From contig NZ_QTJX01000003.1 in assembly GCF_003382275.1 (NCBI RefSeq), positions 248,001-312,000 on the forward strand: a stretch of 64,000 bases of DNA, read 5' to 3'. The notes under the pieces were generated by a model. The model worked only from the letters and a program-made list of their open reading frames with translations, was not told the DNA's origin and did not search any database. This DNA is from Flagellimonas nanhaiensis. Its GTDB lineage: Bacteria; Bacteroidota; Bacteroidia; Flavobacteriales; Flavobacteriaceae. Below, one piece after another: positions 25,791 to 34,841 of the stretch. Each line of letters opens with the position of its first letter. Position 1 is the first letter of the stretch. The translations under genes were made by a program, and so were the position numbers.

Positions 25791-27314
25791 TTAGTTGATA
25801 TAAAGTCCCGTATAATCCAATGGGTTTACCGAAGGAAGGTTGGAACCATATTTACCATTGATGGCAGCAATAAAGGCATTGGCCAAAATTGCGTATCCCC
25901 TAGGGGCAGGGTGTACACCATCTAAAGAAAATCCACCACCTGTGGCAAAAGTAGCCGTTACGGTGCTTCCATCGGATTGCCGGAAACCTGAGGTTTTTAA
26001 GTCATTTAGAAGCCCATTAGCGTCAACAAACGCTAGATCGTATGCCGTGGCCAAGTTTTCAATGGTCTGGTTATACGCCATAAGGGCATTTTCAATATTG
26101 GCTTGCTCTTCAGGAGTAAGTACCCATTGATCAGCCAAAGGCACTGCAACTCCATTTATGGAAGTTGGGTCCAAAGGATTGGCCAGTGTGCCAATAAAAG
26201 TCCTGGAAGTGAGCACCATTAAATCATCTGCAGTGGCTTGTCTCATACTTACAAGGGCAGCGTTGATTCCTGTGAGGTCTGTTAAATCTTCATCAATGAG
26301 TACTACGGCATTGGTATCTCCTGCAGAAAAGGAAATGGTTCTTTTTGCAATTTCAGCATCAGCATCCTCCTGGGATATTGCGTTCATGCCCACAAGAAAG
26401 GCAAATGCCCCCACAATACCTTGGTTGTATGCTGCGTAGGCACCGTTAACCAATGCTGCGGTTGCCTCATCCAAAGGAACCGGGTTGTGTGGAACAGTAG
26501 TGAAAAATGGAATATCCTTTACATCTGGAATGTTGGCGATTACCCCATCTGCTCCGTTTGCGGTCATCGTTTGTAAGATGCCGTCCAAGGAACCTGCAAA
26601 AACAGTAGGGTCTGTAATATCATTTCTGGAATAGGAGGAAGGGTCCAAATTACCTGTTTGATCTACCCCTGAACCTCCGTTGGTGGCATATAGTAGAATG
26701 TCATTAGCTCCGGTCCACAAAGAGAAGAAACTTGCTCCCTGTGCAGCTGCATCGCCAATCACTGTAGCGGATTCCGAAGAAGAAAACCTTGCAAAATACG
26801 GATTTGCCGTGCCCAAGGCCACGCCGGCAACACTGCCGTAGCCTGGTGCCAACAACTCGTAGCTTTTTGAACCTGGAACACCCATGTTATTGAACGGTCC
26901 TGAAAGTTTTGTTGAAATTTCTGTTGTGCCCTGTCCCGCAACCGGTGTTGGTGCTGGTCCATCAGGTGTAAAGGCCAAGAACAATCTATTGCCCAATATT
27001 GGGTTGCCCTGGAGCGTTGCTCCTCCTAGATTGTCCGCCATAAATGGAATTTGAAAAGCCCCACCACCCACTAGTTCAAAGTTGGTGGCCAACATATTAG
27101 GGAACGAGGCCTCTTGCCCATCAATAAAAAGGGCATTATCCGAAAATCCTGCTGTAAGGGAATTTCCTATTGCGACATATTTTGAGAAATCTGCGGTTCC
27201 CGCGGTATAAACTATGGGGTCCGGATCTGGGTCGGTGTTTATTGGGGTGTCATCTTCTTCACATGCAATCAAGAATAAGCCTAAAAATGGAAGTAAGGCA
27301 TAAAACTTTTTCAT
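25791..27314 (-). CDS. SGNH/GDSL-type hydrolase lipoprotein
   Basis: 507 residues with a lipoprotein signal (LFLIAC, Cys18) and an acidic linker (EEDDTP..DPDPDP). The SGNH block I motif is GNSLTAG (Ser52), with Asn in place of the usual Asp of GDSL. Block V is DGVHPAPRGYA near the C-terminus with the catalytic Asp and His. SGNH enzymes are esterases/lipases. An excellent promoter precedes it, with a TTATGCATGCATAA palindrome just upstream; the same palindrome controls etfBA, which ties it to fatty-acid use (inference). It is probably on the outer membrane or cell surface. Confidence 0.85.
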   Translation of the reverse strand: MKKFYALLPFLGLFLIACEEDDTPINTDPDPDPIVYTAGTADFSKYVAIGNSLTAGFSDNALFIDGQEASFPNMLATNFELVGGGAFQIPFMADNLGGATLQGNPILGNRLFLAFTPDGPAPTPVAGQGTTEISTKLSGPFNNMGVPGSKSYELLAPGYGSVAGVALGTANPYFARFSSSESATVIGDAAAQGASFFSLWTGANDILLYATNGGSGVDQTGNLDPSSYSRNDITDPTVFAGSLDGILQTMTANGADGVIANIPDVKDIPFFTTVPHNPVPLDEATAALVNGAYAAYNQGIVGAFAFLVGMNAISQEDADAEIAKRTISFSAGDTNAVVLIDEDLTDLTGINAALVSMRQATADDLMVLTSRTFIGTLANPLDPTSINGVAVPLADQWVLTPEEQANIENALMAYNQTIENLATAYDLAFVDANGLLNDLKTSGFRQSDGSTVTATFATGGGFSLDGVHPAPRGYAILANAFIAAINGKYGSNLPSVNPLDYTGLYIN

Positions 27315-27369
27315 ATCTGAAATCTGTTTGAGTTAGTATAAGTTAAATTATGGTTAAATCAGAATTAAC

Positions 27370-27400
27370 CAAATCTAGGTGAAATTTGTCATTCAGACAA
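27370..27400 (-). promoter_or_regulatory. Promoter of the SGNH lipoprotein gene, TTG-N20-TAGATTTG
   Basis: On the minus strand TTG (27400-27398) lies exactly 20 nt before TAGATTTG (27377-27370). The start codon is 55 bp downstream of the -7 element. A palindromic operator lies 16 bp upstream of the TTG. Confidence 0.75.
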
Positions 27401-27416
27401 TAAAATGGATTAAAAA

Positions 27417-27432
27417 ATTATGCATGCATAAT
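27417..27432. promoter_or_regulatory. Palindromic operator ATTATGCATGCATAAT
   Basis: Perfect 16-bp dyad, 103 bp upstream of the SGNH lipoprotein ATG. The same 16 bp sit in the centre of the 26-bp palindrome at 53692-53717 in front of etfB. Length and symmetry suit a MarR- or TetR-type dimer. Confidence 0.7.
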
Positions 27433-27447
27433 AAAATGGGGGTAAAA

Positions 27448-28221
27448 TTAAGAATTCAGAAAGGAGAGTGTCTTTTCAAAAAACTGCAGTGGATTTTCGG
27501 CGTGTAGCCAATGCCCAGCATTCTCAACAGTTTCAATCTCTGCACTTGGAAAATGTTTTCGTATCTGGGAGAAGTCATGAGGAAGGATGTATTCCGAACG
27601 ATCTCCACGCAAAAACAAGGTCTGGTTTTGGTAGGTGGAAGTGGCATTGATGTTTTCCCCAATCTCTTCCATTTTGTTTTTAAGTACGTCCAAATTGAAT
27701 CGTAACCCTAATTTTCCCTGTTCTACCCAATATAGATTTTTCAGTAAAAATTGACGTATTCCAAAATCCGCGAGATTTTGAGATAGCATTTCATCTGCCT
27801 GTTTTCTGCTGGAGATCTGATTGAAATCCAATTCTAACAGGGCATCTATTATAAGTTGATGATGGGGAGGATAGAATTTGGGTGCAATATCGGCCACAAC
27901 AAGTTTGTTGACAAGCTCTGGCTGCGCAACGGAAAGATGCATGGCCGTTTTTCCTCCCATGGAATGACCCATGATGGCAGCGCTTTCTATGTTATGGTGG
28001 CCCATGTAGTGCTCCACATCAGTGCTCATAAAATCATAATCGAAATCTGGGGAATGAAAACTCTTTCCGTGGTTACGTTGATCTATGAGATGGACCTGAA
28101 ATCCATTCTCGGCGTATTTAGAGCCCAAAGTCTTCCAATTGTCGGACATCCCGAGGAAACCATGCAAAATGAGCAAGGGTTTTCCCTCTCCCAATATTTT
28201 TGAATGTAGTAATGGCATCAT
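27448..28221 (-). CDS. Alpha/beta-fold hydrolase
   Basis: 257 residues of the canonical hydrolase fold. The oxyanion motif HGFLG is at residues 20-24, the nucleophile elbow GHSMGG near 95-100, and the catalytic His in NAGHWLH near 236-242. DQRNHGKSF near 50 is typical of the YbfF/haloalkane-dehalogenase-like esterases. Substrate unknown. The start ATG overlaps the pdxJ stop as ATGA, so it is translationally coupled to pdxJ and forms a two-gene operon with it. Confidence 0.9.
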   Translation of the reverse strand: MMPLLHSKILGEGKPLLILHGFLGMSDNWKTLGSKYAENGFQVHLIDQRNHGKSFHSPDFDYDFMSTDVEHYMGHHNIESAAIMGHSMGGKTAMHLSVAQPELVNKLVVADIAPKFYPPHHQLIIDALLELDFNQISSRKQADEMLSQNLADFGIRQFLLKNLYWVEQGKLGLRFNLDVLKNKMEEIGENINATSTYQNQTLFLRGDRSEYILPHDFSQIRKHFPSAEIETVENAGHWLHAENPLQFFEKTLSFLNS

Positions 28222-28934
28222 TTCAATCGGTGTAAATACATGTTTACGACATTATCGAGACCTAGATAAATGGATTCACAAATTAGGGCATGTCCTATGG
28301 AAACCTCAAGCAAATCTGGTATGTTTTCCTTGAAGAATTTGATGTTCTGTAAATTTAAATCATGCCCTGCGTTTATGCCTAGGTTCAGCTTGTTTGCCAT
28401 CTTGGCGGCTTCAACAAAAGGTTTTATGCCCTTTTCTTTTTCTCCGTTGGCAAAATTCAACGCATAGCTCTCCGTATACAGTTCTATCCTGTCTGTACCA
28501 GTTTCAGCCGCTCCTTTTACCATCTCAACATTGGGGTCGACAAAAATAGAAGTACGAATCCCATTCTTTTTGAAGGTGTCTATTACCTCCACAAGAAAGT
28601 CTTTATGTTTGATTGTATCCCAACCGGCGTTGGATGTAATGGCATCCTCTGCATCCGGAACCAACGTTACCTGGGTGGGCTTTACCTCCAAAACAAGGTC
28701 AACAAACTTTGGAATTGGGTTTCCTTCAATATTGAACTCGGTGGAGACCACATCTTTGAGTTCGCGCGCATCTTGATATTTGATATGGCGCTCATCCGGT
28801 CTAGGATGAATGGTGATGCCCTGGCCGCCAAAAGATTCTATGTCCTTCGCAGAAGTTATTAGATTCGGCATGTTACCTCCCCTGGAATTTCGAAGCGTTG
28901 CCAGTTTATTGATATTGACGCTTAACTTTGTCAT
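28218..28934 (-). CDS. pdxJ: Pyridoxine 5'-phosphate synthase
   Basis: 238 residues from the ATG at 28934. The longer frame from 29006 adds 24 residues that do not belong to the family, and a TATTTTTG promoter element lies inside that stretch. Family features are TKLSVNINKLATLRNSRGG at the N-terminus (phosphate/substrate binding), TIHPRPDERHI, a Glu in IELYTESYA, and GHALICESI near the end. PdxJ condenses 1-deoxyxylulose 5-phosphate with 3-amino-2-oxopropyl phosphate to give pyridoxine 5'-phosphate, the last ring-forming step of vitamin B6 synthesis. Confidence 0.95.
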   Translation of the reverse strand: MTKLSVNINKLATLRNSRGGNMPNLITSAKDIESFGGQGITIHPRPDERHIKYQDARELKDVVSTEFNIEGNPIPKFVDLVLEVKPTQVTLVPDAEDAITSNAGWDTIKHKDFLVEVIDTFKKNGIRTSIFVDPNVEMVKGAAETGTDRIELYTESYALNFANGEKEKGIKPFVEAAKMANKLNLGINAGHDLNLQNIKFFKENIPDLLEVSIGHALICESIYLGLDNVVNMYLHRLK

Positions 28935-28954
28935 AAAGTTCATTTTAAGAAAGG

Positions 28955-28962
28955 CAAAAATA
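28955..28962 (-). promoter_or_regulatory. Bacteroidota -7 element for pdxJ
   Basis: TATTTTTG on the minus strand, 20 bp upstream of the ATG at 28934. Its position supports that start over the longer frame. No clear -33 TTG. Confidence 0.45.
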
Positions 28963-29020
28963 AGAATTAGGCACGCCTTTTGCGATTTAAAATTAGTATT
29001 TTGCACCTAATAGAAATGTC

Positions 29021-29677
29021 ATGCATATCCAGAGCCAGATCATAACTACCATACCTGTTTTTGAGGTCTCCGAGACCTTAAAGGAGGTGATACGTTTTTT
29101 TGAAGAGACCACTTTTTCGCATGTAGGAGTGACGGAGGATGGGGTCTATATTGGATTGCTCTCTGAAAACGACCTTGCCTGTTTTGAGGAGGATAAAAAA
29201 ATTGAAGATTTTAGATTTGAGCTGGAAACTTTTTTTGTGACCAAGGAAACTTCGTGGTTGGACGTTCTGGAAATGTTCTCTAGAAATGAGGCAAATATTT
29301 TGCCTGTTTTGGACAAGGACCACGTAATTATCGGATATTACGATCTAGAGGATGTTGTTGGAATGTTCATTGACACTCCTTTTTTTAAGGAGCCCGGAGC
29401 TATTCTTGTGGTAGCTACTGGAATGAAGGACTATTCCTTTAGTGAAATTGCCCAAATTGTAGAGAGCAACAACGCACGACTTTTGGGCGCATTTATTACC
29501 GATTCCCAAAATGATGTGGTGCAGATAACGCTTAAAATTGGGACCCAAAACTTGAATGAGGTGGCCCAAACCTTTAGAAGATATAACTACACCATTGTAT
29601 TTGGCAATAGCGATGACCAGTTTCTAGAAGATCTTAAAGAGCGCTCAGATTATCTGGAAAAATACCTAAACGTTTAA
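29021..29677 (+). CDS. CBS-domain protein
   Basis: 218 residues. Two CBS motifs occupy about residues 1-125: the first around HVGVTEDGVYIGLLSENDL and the second around ANILPVLDKDHVIIGYYDLED. A C-terminal ACT-like beta-alpha-beta region follows (about 130-210). CBS pairs bind adenosyl ligands and act as energy sensors. The gene ends 1 bp before nadK, so the two are co-transcribed; it may regulate NAD kinase or sense the same nucleotides (inference). Confidence 0.85.
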   Translation: MHIQSQIITTIPVFEVSETLKEVIRFFEETTFSHVGVTEDGVYIGLLSENDLACFEEDKKIEDFRFELETFFVTKETSWLDVLEMFSRNEANILPVLDKDHVIIGYYDLEDVVGMFIDTPFFKEPGAILVVATGMKDYSFSEIAQIVESNNARLLGAFITDSQNDVVQITLKIGTQNLNEVAQTFRRYNYTIVFGNSDDQFLEDLKERSDYLEKYLNV

Positions 29678-29678
29678 C

Positions 29679-30560
29679 ATGAAGGTTGCGATATATGGAT
29701 ATGCCTTTCAAGAAGGCGATATGGTCTATATAAAGGAGTTGTTTGAAGAGCTCCAAGGCGTAGGTGCATCGGTTTTTCTGGAAGAGAGTTTTGGGGCTCA
29801 GGTTTCCCGGTCAGTGCCGGAATATGAATTTGGTAAGTTCTCCCAGAACTCTGGTCTTGATAGTTCCTTTGATATGTTTGTCAGTTTTGGTGGAGATGGT
29901 ACCATGTTAAGGGCAGTTACCTATGTTCAGGATTTAGGGATACCTATAGTAGGCGTCAACACGGGAAGATTGGGATTTCTTTCCACCTTTAAAAAGGAAG
30001 ATGTAAGAAAGGTGGTCACTGAATTTTCGGCAGGTCATTATACTGTGGAAGAACGCACCTTGGTGGAAGTGGATACCGATTCGGGTCTTTCCCAATTTGG
30101 GAATCTAAACTTTGCCCTGAATGAAATCACCGTGAGTCGCAAGGATACCACTTCCATGATTACCGTGGAAACTTGGTTGGATGATGAATACCTCACATCG
30201 TATTGGGCCGATGGTCTAATAGTTTCTACACCTACAGGCTCTACAGGCTATTCATTAAGTTGTGGGGGTCCGGTAATAGCTCCAAGCGCAAAATCTTTGG
30301 TCTTGACACCCATAGCGCCACATAATCTAAATGCACGTCCGTTGGTCATTGCCGATGACACTCAAATACGATTAAAAGTCTCTGGAAGGGAAAAGACCCA
30401 TTTGGTTTCTTTGGATTCTAGAATTGCAGATATCCCCAATGGAAAGGAAATAAGAATAAAAAAATCGGATTTTACCGTAAAAATGATAGAATACAAATCA
30501 GAAAGCTTCCTAAAAACACTTCGCAATAAATTACTTTGGGGAGAAGATAAACGTAATTGA
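29679..30560 (+). CDS. nadK: NAD kinase
   Basis: 293 residues. The kinase signature FGGDGTMLRA (Gly71-Thr75 GGDGT, catalytic Asp73) is followed by NEITVSR and the STPTGSTGYSLSCGGP loop near residue 187. The enzyme phosphorylates NAD to NADP. It directly follows the CBS-domain gene and precedes DUF6089, uppS and bamA, an order common in flavobacteria. A 113-bp gap after it probably carries a new promoter for the DUF6089-uppS-bamA run. Confidence 0.96.
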   Translation: MKVAIYGYAFQEGDMVYIKELFEELQGVGASVFLEESFGAQVSRSVPEYEFGKFSQNSGLDSSFDMFVSFGGDGTMLRAVTYVQDLGIPIVGVNTGRLGFLSTFKKEDVRKVVTEFSAGHYTVEERTLVEVDTDSGLSQFGNLNFALNEITVSRKDTTSMITVETWLDDEYLTSYWADGLIVSTPTGSTGYSLSCGGPVIAPSAKSLVLTPIAPHNLNARPLVIADDTQIRLKVSGREKTHLVSLDSRIADIPNGKEIRIKKSDFTVKMIEYKSESFLKTLRNKLLWGEDKRN

Positions 30561-30673
30561 ATCATTCAAAAACAATAAAAGGAGTTAAAAACTGTTTATC
30601 AAAGGAGAACATGCATAACAGTAAATCTATAGACTTTCCTTTACTCCCTAAACATGTGTAATTTTTTGATTGT

Positions 30674-31357
30674 ATGCGGATAGTTTTGGCTATTTTTCTG
30701 TGTGGTGTGCTAAAGGTGAGTGCCCAGACCTACGAGGTTGGTATCTTCGCGGGAGGAACCAATATGATCGGTGATGTGGGACGAACCAACTTCATATTAC
30801 CATCTGGACCAGCTTTTGGAGGCATATTTAAATGGAACAAGAGCAAAAGATATGCATGGCGAGCCAGTGTGCTGTATGGTGACTTTACCGCAGATGACTC
30901 CAAATCCAGCAAATCTTCAAGAAGACAACGCGACTATGTGATGGACAATTCCATTCTGGAAGCCTCTGTGGGTATAGAATTTAACTATGTTGAATATAAT
31001 CTTCACAAGCTCGGACCGGCCTTTACACCCTATCTTTATACGGGTTTGACCTACTTTAGGTACGATTTTAATTATTTTGATGCCCTTCAAGTGCAGGATA
31101 TTAACCAAAAAGAAGGTAGTTTTGCAATTCCAATGACGGTTGGGGCAAAGTATCGGTTAAACCAATTCCTGATTCTTGGCGCCGAGATTGGAGCTAGGTA
31201 TACTTTTACGGACAATTTGGACGCAAGTAACCCAGAAGGCTCCAATTTTGAGCAATTTAGATTCGGCAATATATTGAGCGATGACTGGTATGTCTTTTCA
31301 GGTTTTACGCTAACGTATACCTTTGGACGCAAGCCCTGCCAGGATTGTTTTCAGTAA
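30674..31357 (+). CDS. DUF6089-family outer-membrane barrel protein
   Basis: 227 residues with a signal peptide ending VSAQ. The mature start TYEVGIFAGGTNMIGDVGRTN is typical of the flavobacterial DUF6089 family, an eight-strand-like barrel with many aromatic girdle residues, ending in TFGRKPCQDCFQ with a CxxC pair. Function unknown. The conserved placement immediately before uppS and bamA suggests a role in envelope biogenesis. Its stop codon is 1 bp before the uppS ATG. Confidence 0.85.
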   Translation: MRIVLAIFLCGVLKVSAQTYEVGIFAGGTNMIGDVGRTNFILPSGPAFGGIFKWNKSKRYAWRASVLYGDFTADDSKSSKSSRRQRDYVMDNSILEASVGIEFNYVEYNLHKLGPAFTPYLYTGLTYFRYDFNYFDALQVQDINQKEGSFAIPMTVGAKYRLNQFLILGAEIGARYTFTDNLDASNPEGSNFEQFRFGNILSDDWYVFSGFTLTYTFGRKPCQDCFQ

Positions 31358-31358
31358 A

Positions 31359-32099
31359 ATGCACACGCTAGAGGACGTAAACACTAACAACCTTCCAAAA
31401 CATGTGGCCATTATCATGGATGGTAATGGTAGATGGGCCAAACAACGCGGAAAACTTCGCATTTTCGGACACGAAAATGGTGTAGAAGCGGTTAGAAGGA
31501 CCGTGGAAAACTGTGCCAAACTGCAAATACAATTCTTGACGCTCTATGCATTTTCCACAGAAAACTGGAATCGGCCCAAATTGGAAGTGGAGACCTTAAT
31601 GAAACTATTGGTGGCCTCACTTCGCAAAGAGCTAAAAACCCTCAACAAAAACAATATTAGACTAAAAGCAGTTGGTAGGATAGAAGCCTTGCCTTCCAAG
31701 GCACAAAAAGAACTTTCTGAAGTTATTTCACAAACATCAAAAAACACGGGAACCACCCTTACCTTGGCATTGAGCTATGGGTCTAGGGAAGAACTTAAAA
31801 CCGCTGTAAAAGAGATTGCTACCAAAGTTAAAAATAATATAATTTCACCTGAAAATATTGACGAAACCGTTATAAATACTCATCTTTACACGCATTTCAT
31901 GCCAGATGTGGACTTGCTTATCCGTACCAGTGGTGAACGAAGGATAAGCAATTTTTTACTTTGGCAGATAGCATACGCCGAATTATATTTTATTGATGTA
32001 TTTTGGCCTGATTTTAGTGAGCATCATTTGGTAGAAGCAATATTAAGTTACCAAAATAGAGAACGACGATTTGGAAAAACTAGCGAACAACTCAATTAA
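31359..32099 (+). CDS. uppS: Isoprenyl transferase (undecaprenyl diphosphate synthase)
   Basis: 246 residues from the ATG at 31359; the longer frame from 31323 would overlap the DUF6089 gene. The catalytic motif is IMDGNGRWAKQRG with Asp21 and Asn23. LYAFSTENW and the C-terminal RTSGERRISNFLLWQIAYAELYF motif complete the cis-prenyltransferase signature. It makes the C55 lipid carrier for peptidoglycan and O-antigen. Its 3' end overlaps the bamA frame by 29 bp. Confidence 0.96.
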   Translation: MHTLEDVNTNNLPKHVAIIMDGNGRWAKQRGKLRIFGHENGVEAVRRTVENCAKLQIQFLTLYAFSTENWNRPKLEVETLMKLLVASLRKELKTLNKNNIRLKAVGRIEALPSKAQKELSEVISQTSKNTGTTLTLALSYGSREELKTAVKEIATKVKNNIISPENIDETVINTHLYTHFMPDVDLLIRTSGERRISNFLLWQIAYAELYFIDVFWPDFSEHHLVEAILSYQNRERRFGKTSEQLN

Positions 32100-34743
32100 A
32101 GGTATAACAAACTTCACTCGGCCTTACCTAATTCTATTTTTTACATTACTATTATTTACGGGCCAAGGCTTTGCTCAGGAAACCTCCTTTGAAGACGGAA
32201 AGGTCTATATTTTGGGTGGTCTTGAGGTAACTGGCCTTCAGAGTTACAATGCCCAGACCGTAAAGACGTATACCGGTCTCAGAATTGGTCAGCCCATTAC
32301 CATTCCCGGTGACGAGATAAGTGCTGTGATTAAAAAATTATGGGGCTTGGAGCTGTTCAGTAATGTTGAAATGTACTATACCAAGATTGAAGGTGACAAT
32401 ATTTTCTTGGAATTGAATATTCTAGAACGTCCAACATTGGCAAACGTTACCGTTTATGGTGTTAAAAAGAGAAAGGTTGAAGATATCTTAAACGATACCG
32501 ATCTTAAAAAAGGCAAGAAAATCACGGAAAGTCTTATTGCAAATACAAAAAACTACCTTCAAAATAAATACAAGAAACAGGGTTACCTAAACACTACGGT
32601 AAATATTGCCACCGCAGCGGATACTTCTGGGACCAACACCCAAAATATGGTAATCAATGTCAACAAAGGTGATAAGGTAAAGATTAGAAGTATCTCCTTT
32701 GAAGGCAACGATAAACTTTCAGATAAAAGACTTCGCAAATCGCTGAAAAAGACCAAGAAGAAAAAGTTCTATCGATTCTGGAAGAAATCAAAATATATTG
32801 CAGCTGACTACAAAGAGGATCTCTCCAGCTTGGTGGATGCTTATGCAGAACGAGGATATAGGGATGCACGTGTCCTTTCAGACACTTTCGTAAAAGTCAA
32901 TGAGAACAATATCGATTTAAAGATCAAAGTTGAGGAAGGGAACAAATATTACTTTGGGAACATCAACTTTGTTGGAAACTCGGTCTATACGGATAGACAA
33001 TTGGGCCAGGTACTCGGAATTAGAAAAGGTTCCACATACAATGGAGTGTTGCTAAAAAAACGTATAGCGGATGACACCAAGCCCGATGCTGAGGATTTGA
33101 CCAACCTGTATCAAAACAACGGATATTTGTTTTCTAGTATTAATCCGGTGGAAGTTTCTGCTGTAAACGATACAATTGACTTTGAGATCAGGATTATAGA
33201 AGGTAAGGAGACTTTTCTTGACCACGTAACCGTTGTTGGAAACGACAAGACCAATGATCATGTAATCTTTAGGGAGCTTCGTACCAGACCGGGACAAAAA
33301 TACAGCAAGGATAATATTGTAAGAAGTATTAGGGAACTGGGACAACTTGGCTTTTTTGATGCCGAGCAAATAGTTCCAGATATTCAAAACCCTGACCCCA
33401 ACGCAGGTACGGTAGATATAAAATATAGCCTTGTGGAAGCCGGTTCCAGCCAAATAGAACTGCAAGGTGGTTTCGGTGGTGGAGGTTTCATCGGTACTTT
33501 GGGATTGTCCTTTAGTAACTTTTCCCTGAAGAACATTTTTAATGGAGAAGCCTATAAACCTGTTCCAATGGGAGATGGGCAGACTTTTGCTTTGCGTTTG
33601 CAGGCCAGTAGGACTTTCCGTGTATACAGTCTAAACTTTGCTGAACCTTGGCTGGGAGGTAAAAAACCTGTGAGGTTTAACTTGTCATTATCCAGAACAC
33701 AACAATTTGCCACTAACTTTGATAGTGGAGGTAGATTGGATGTAGATAGAAGTCGGGGATTCGCGATTACAGGAATTTCTGCGGGTCTTGCCAAAAGGGT
33801 GCAATGGCCAGATGATTACTTCACCATTTCACATGCGTTGAGTTATCAACTATACGATTTCAATGACTTTAACAATGGACTTTTCAATTTTGGAAACGGA
33901 AGTTCCAACTCCTTGAACTATACCATCGGAATCTCCAGAAGTTCACAAGGTCCAAGTAGAATTTTTCCTTTGTATGGCTCCAACTTTGAGTTGACAGCAA
34001 AATTTACACCGCCATACTCACTTTTTAGCTCAAAAGATTACAAAAGGCTTAAGAACGACATTGAAACTACTACAGAAAGACTTTTTGAAATCGGGGCTAA
34101 TCCTACAGATGTTGAAGAACAGCTGGAATTTCAGGAGCTAAGTGACGAATTGGAAAGAATGGAGGAGGAGCGCTTTAAGCTGTTGGAGTTTTACAAGGTT
34201 AAATTTAAGGGCGACTGGTATACCAATCTAGTGGATAAGCTGGTATTGCGTACCAATGCGGAATTTGGATTCTTGGGAAGCTATAATAATGATATTGGTA
34301 ATGTTCCTTTTGAGAGATTTTTTGTTGGAGGAGATGGTTTAGGAAACTTTACTTTAGATGGTAGGGATGTGATTCAGTTAAGAGGATATGAAAACAGTTC
34401 CCTTACACCGTTCATTACCAATCCAATTACTGGAAGGCAAGAACAAGACGGTGGTACCATATACAATAAATTTTCCTTGGAACTTAGATATCCGTTAACG
34501 CTTAAGCCGTCAGCATCTATCTATGCGCTCTCATTTTTGGAAGCAGGTAACGCATTCAACAATTTTAATGAGTATAATCCGTTTGAATTAAAAAGATCTG
34601 CCGGAGTGGGGCTACGTATTTTTATGCCGGCATTCGGTCTGTTGGGAATCGATTTTGGTTATGGCTTTGATACAGATGCCAGACCAGGATCGCTTGGACC
34701 AAGCGGCTGGCAAACGCACTTCATCATCGGGCAGCAGTTTTAA
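32071..34743 (+). CDS. bamA: Outer membrane protein assembly factor BamA
   Basis: 890 residues with a signal sequence (LILFFTLLLFTGQGFAQ). A series of POTRA domains covers roughly residues 45-450, and a C-terminal surface-antigen barrel follows, with the VRGYE-like motif QLRGYENSSL near 770 and terminal GQQF. BamA inserts barrels into the outer membrane. There is no ATG before the signal peptide, so the start is the TTG at 32071, inside the end of uppS. It heads a bamA-ompH-ompH run, the usual barrel-assembly/chaperone grouping. Confidence 0.95.
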   Translation: MEKLANNSIKGITNFTRPYLILFFTLLLFTGQGFAQETSFEDGKVYILGGLEVTGLQSYNAQTVKTYTGLRIGQPITIPGDEISAVIKKLWGLELFSNVEMYYTKIEGDNIFLELNILERPTLANVTVYGVKKRKVEDILNDTDLKKGKKITESLIANTKNYLQNKYKKQGYLNTTVNIATAADTSGTNTQNMVINVNKGDKVKIRSISFEGNDKLSDKRLRKSLKKTKKKKFYRFWKKSKYIAADYKEDLSSLVDAYAERGYRDARVLSDTFVKVNENNIDLKIKVEEGNKYYFGNINFVGNSVYTDRQLGQVLGIRKGSTYNGVLLKKRIADDTKPDAEDLTNLYQNNGYLFSSINPVEVSAVNDTIDFEIRIIEGKETFLDHVTVVGNDKTNDHVIFRELRTRPGQKYSKDNIVRSIRELGQLGFFDAEQIVPDIQNPDPNAGTVDIKYSLVEAGSSQIELQGGFGGGGFIGTLGLSFSNFSLKNIFNGEAYKPVPMGDGQTFALRLQASRTFRVYSLNFAEPWLGGKKPVRFNLSLSRTQQFATNFDSGGRLDVDRSRGFAITGISAGLAKRVQWPDDYFTISHALSYQLYDFNDFNNGLFNFGNGSSNSLNYTIGISRSSQGPSRIFPLYGSNFELTAKFTPPYSLFSSKDYKRLKNDIETTTERLFEIGANPTDVEEQLEFQELSDELERMEEERFKLLEFYKVKFKGDWYTNLVDKLVLRTNAEFGFLGSYNNDIGNVPFERFFVGGDGLGNFTLDGRDVIQLRGYENSSLTPFITNPITGRQEQDGGTIYNKFSLELRYPLTLKPSASIYALSFLEAGNAFNNFNEYNPFELKRSAGVGLRIFMPAFGLLGIDFGYGFDTDARPGSLGPSGWQTHFIIGQQF

Positions 34744-34803
34744 TCAAAGGAAAATAGTGGCTTAACAATTTTTAAATAACTCATTTTAAATTAATTAGTT
34801 ATT

Positions 34804-34820
34804 TTGGCACGATATTTTCT
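34804..34820 (+). promoter_or_regulatory. Sigma-54-like element upstream of ompH
   Basis: TGGCACG-ATAT-TTTCT resembles the -24/-12 consensus TGGCACG-N4-TTGCW but lacks the G of the -12 GC. It lies 22 bp before the ompH ATG. Confidence 0.3.
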
Positions 34821-34841
34821 ACGTAAAAAGCGGAATTAAAG

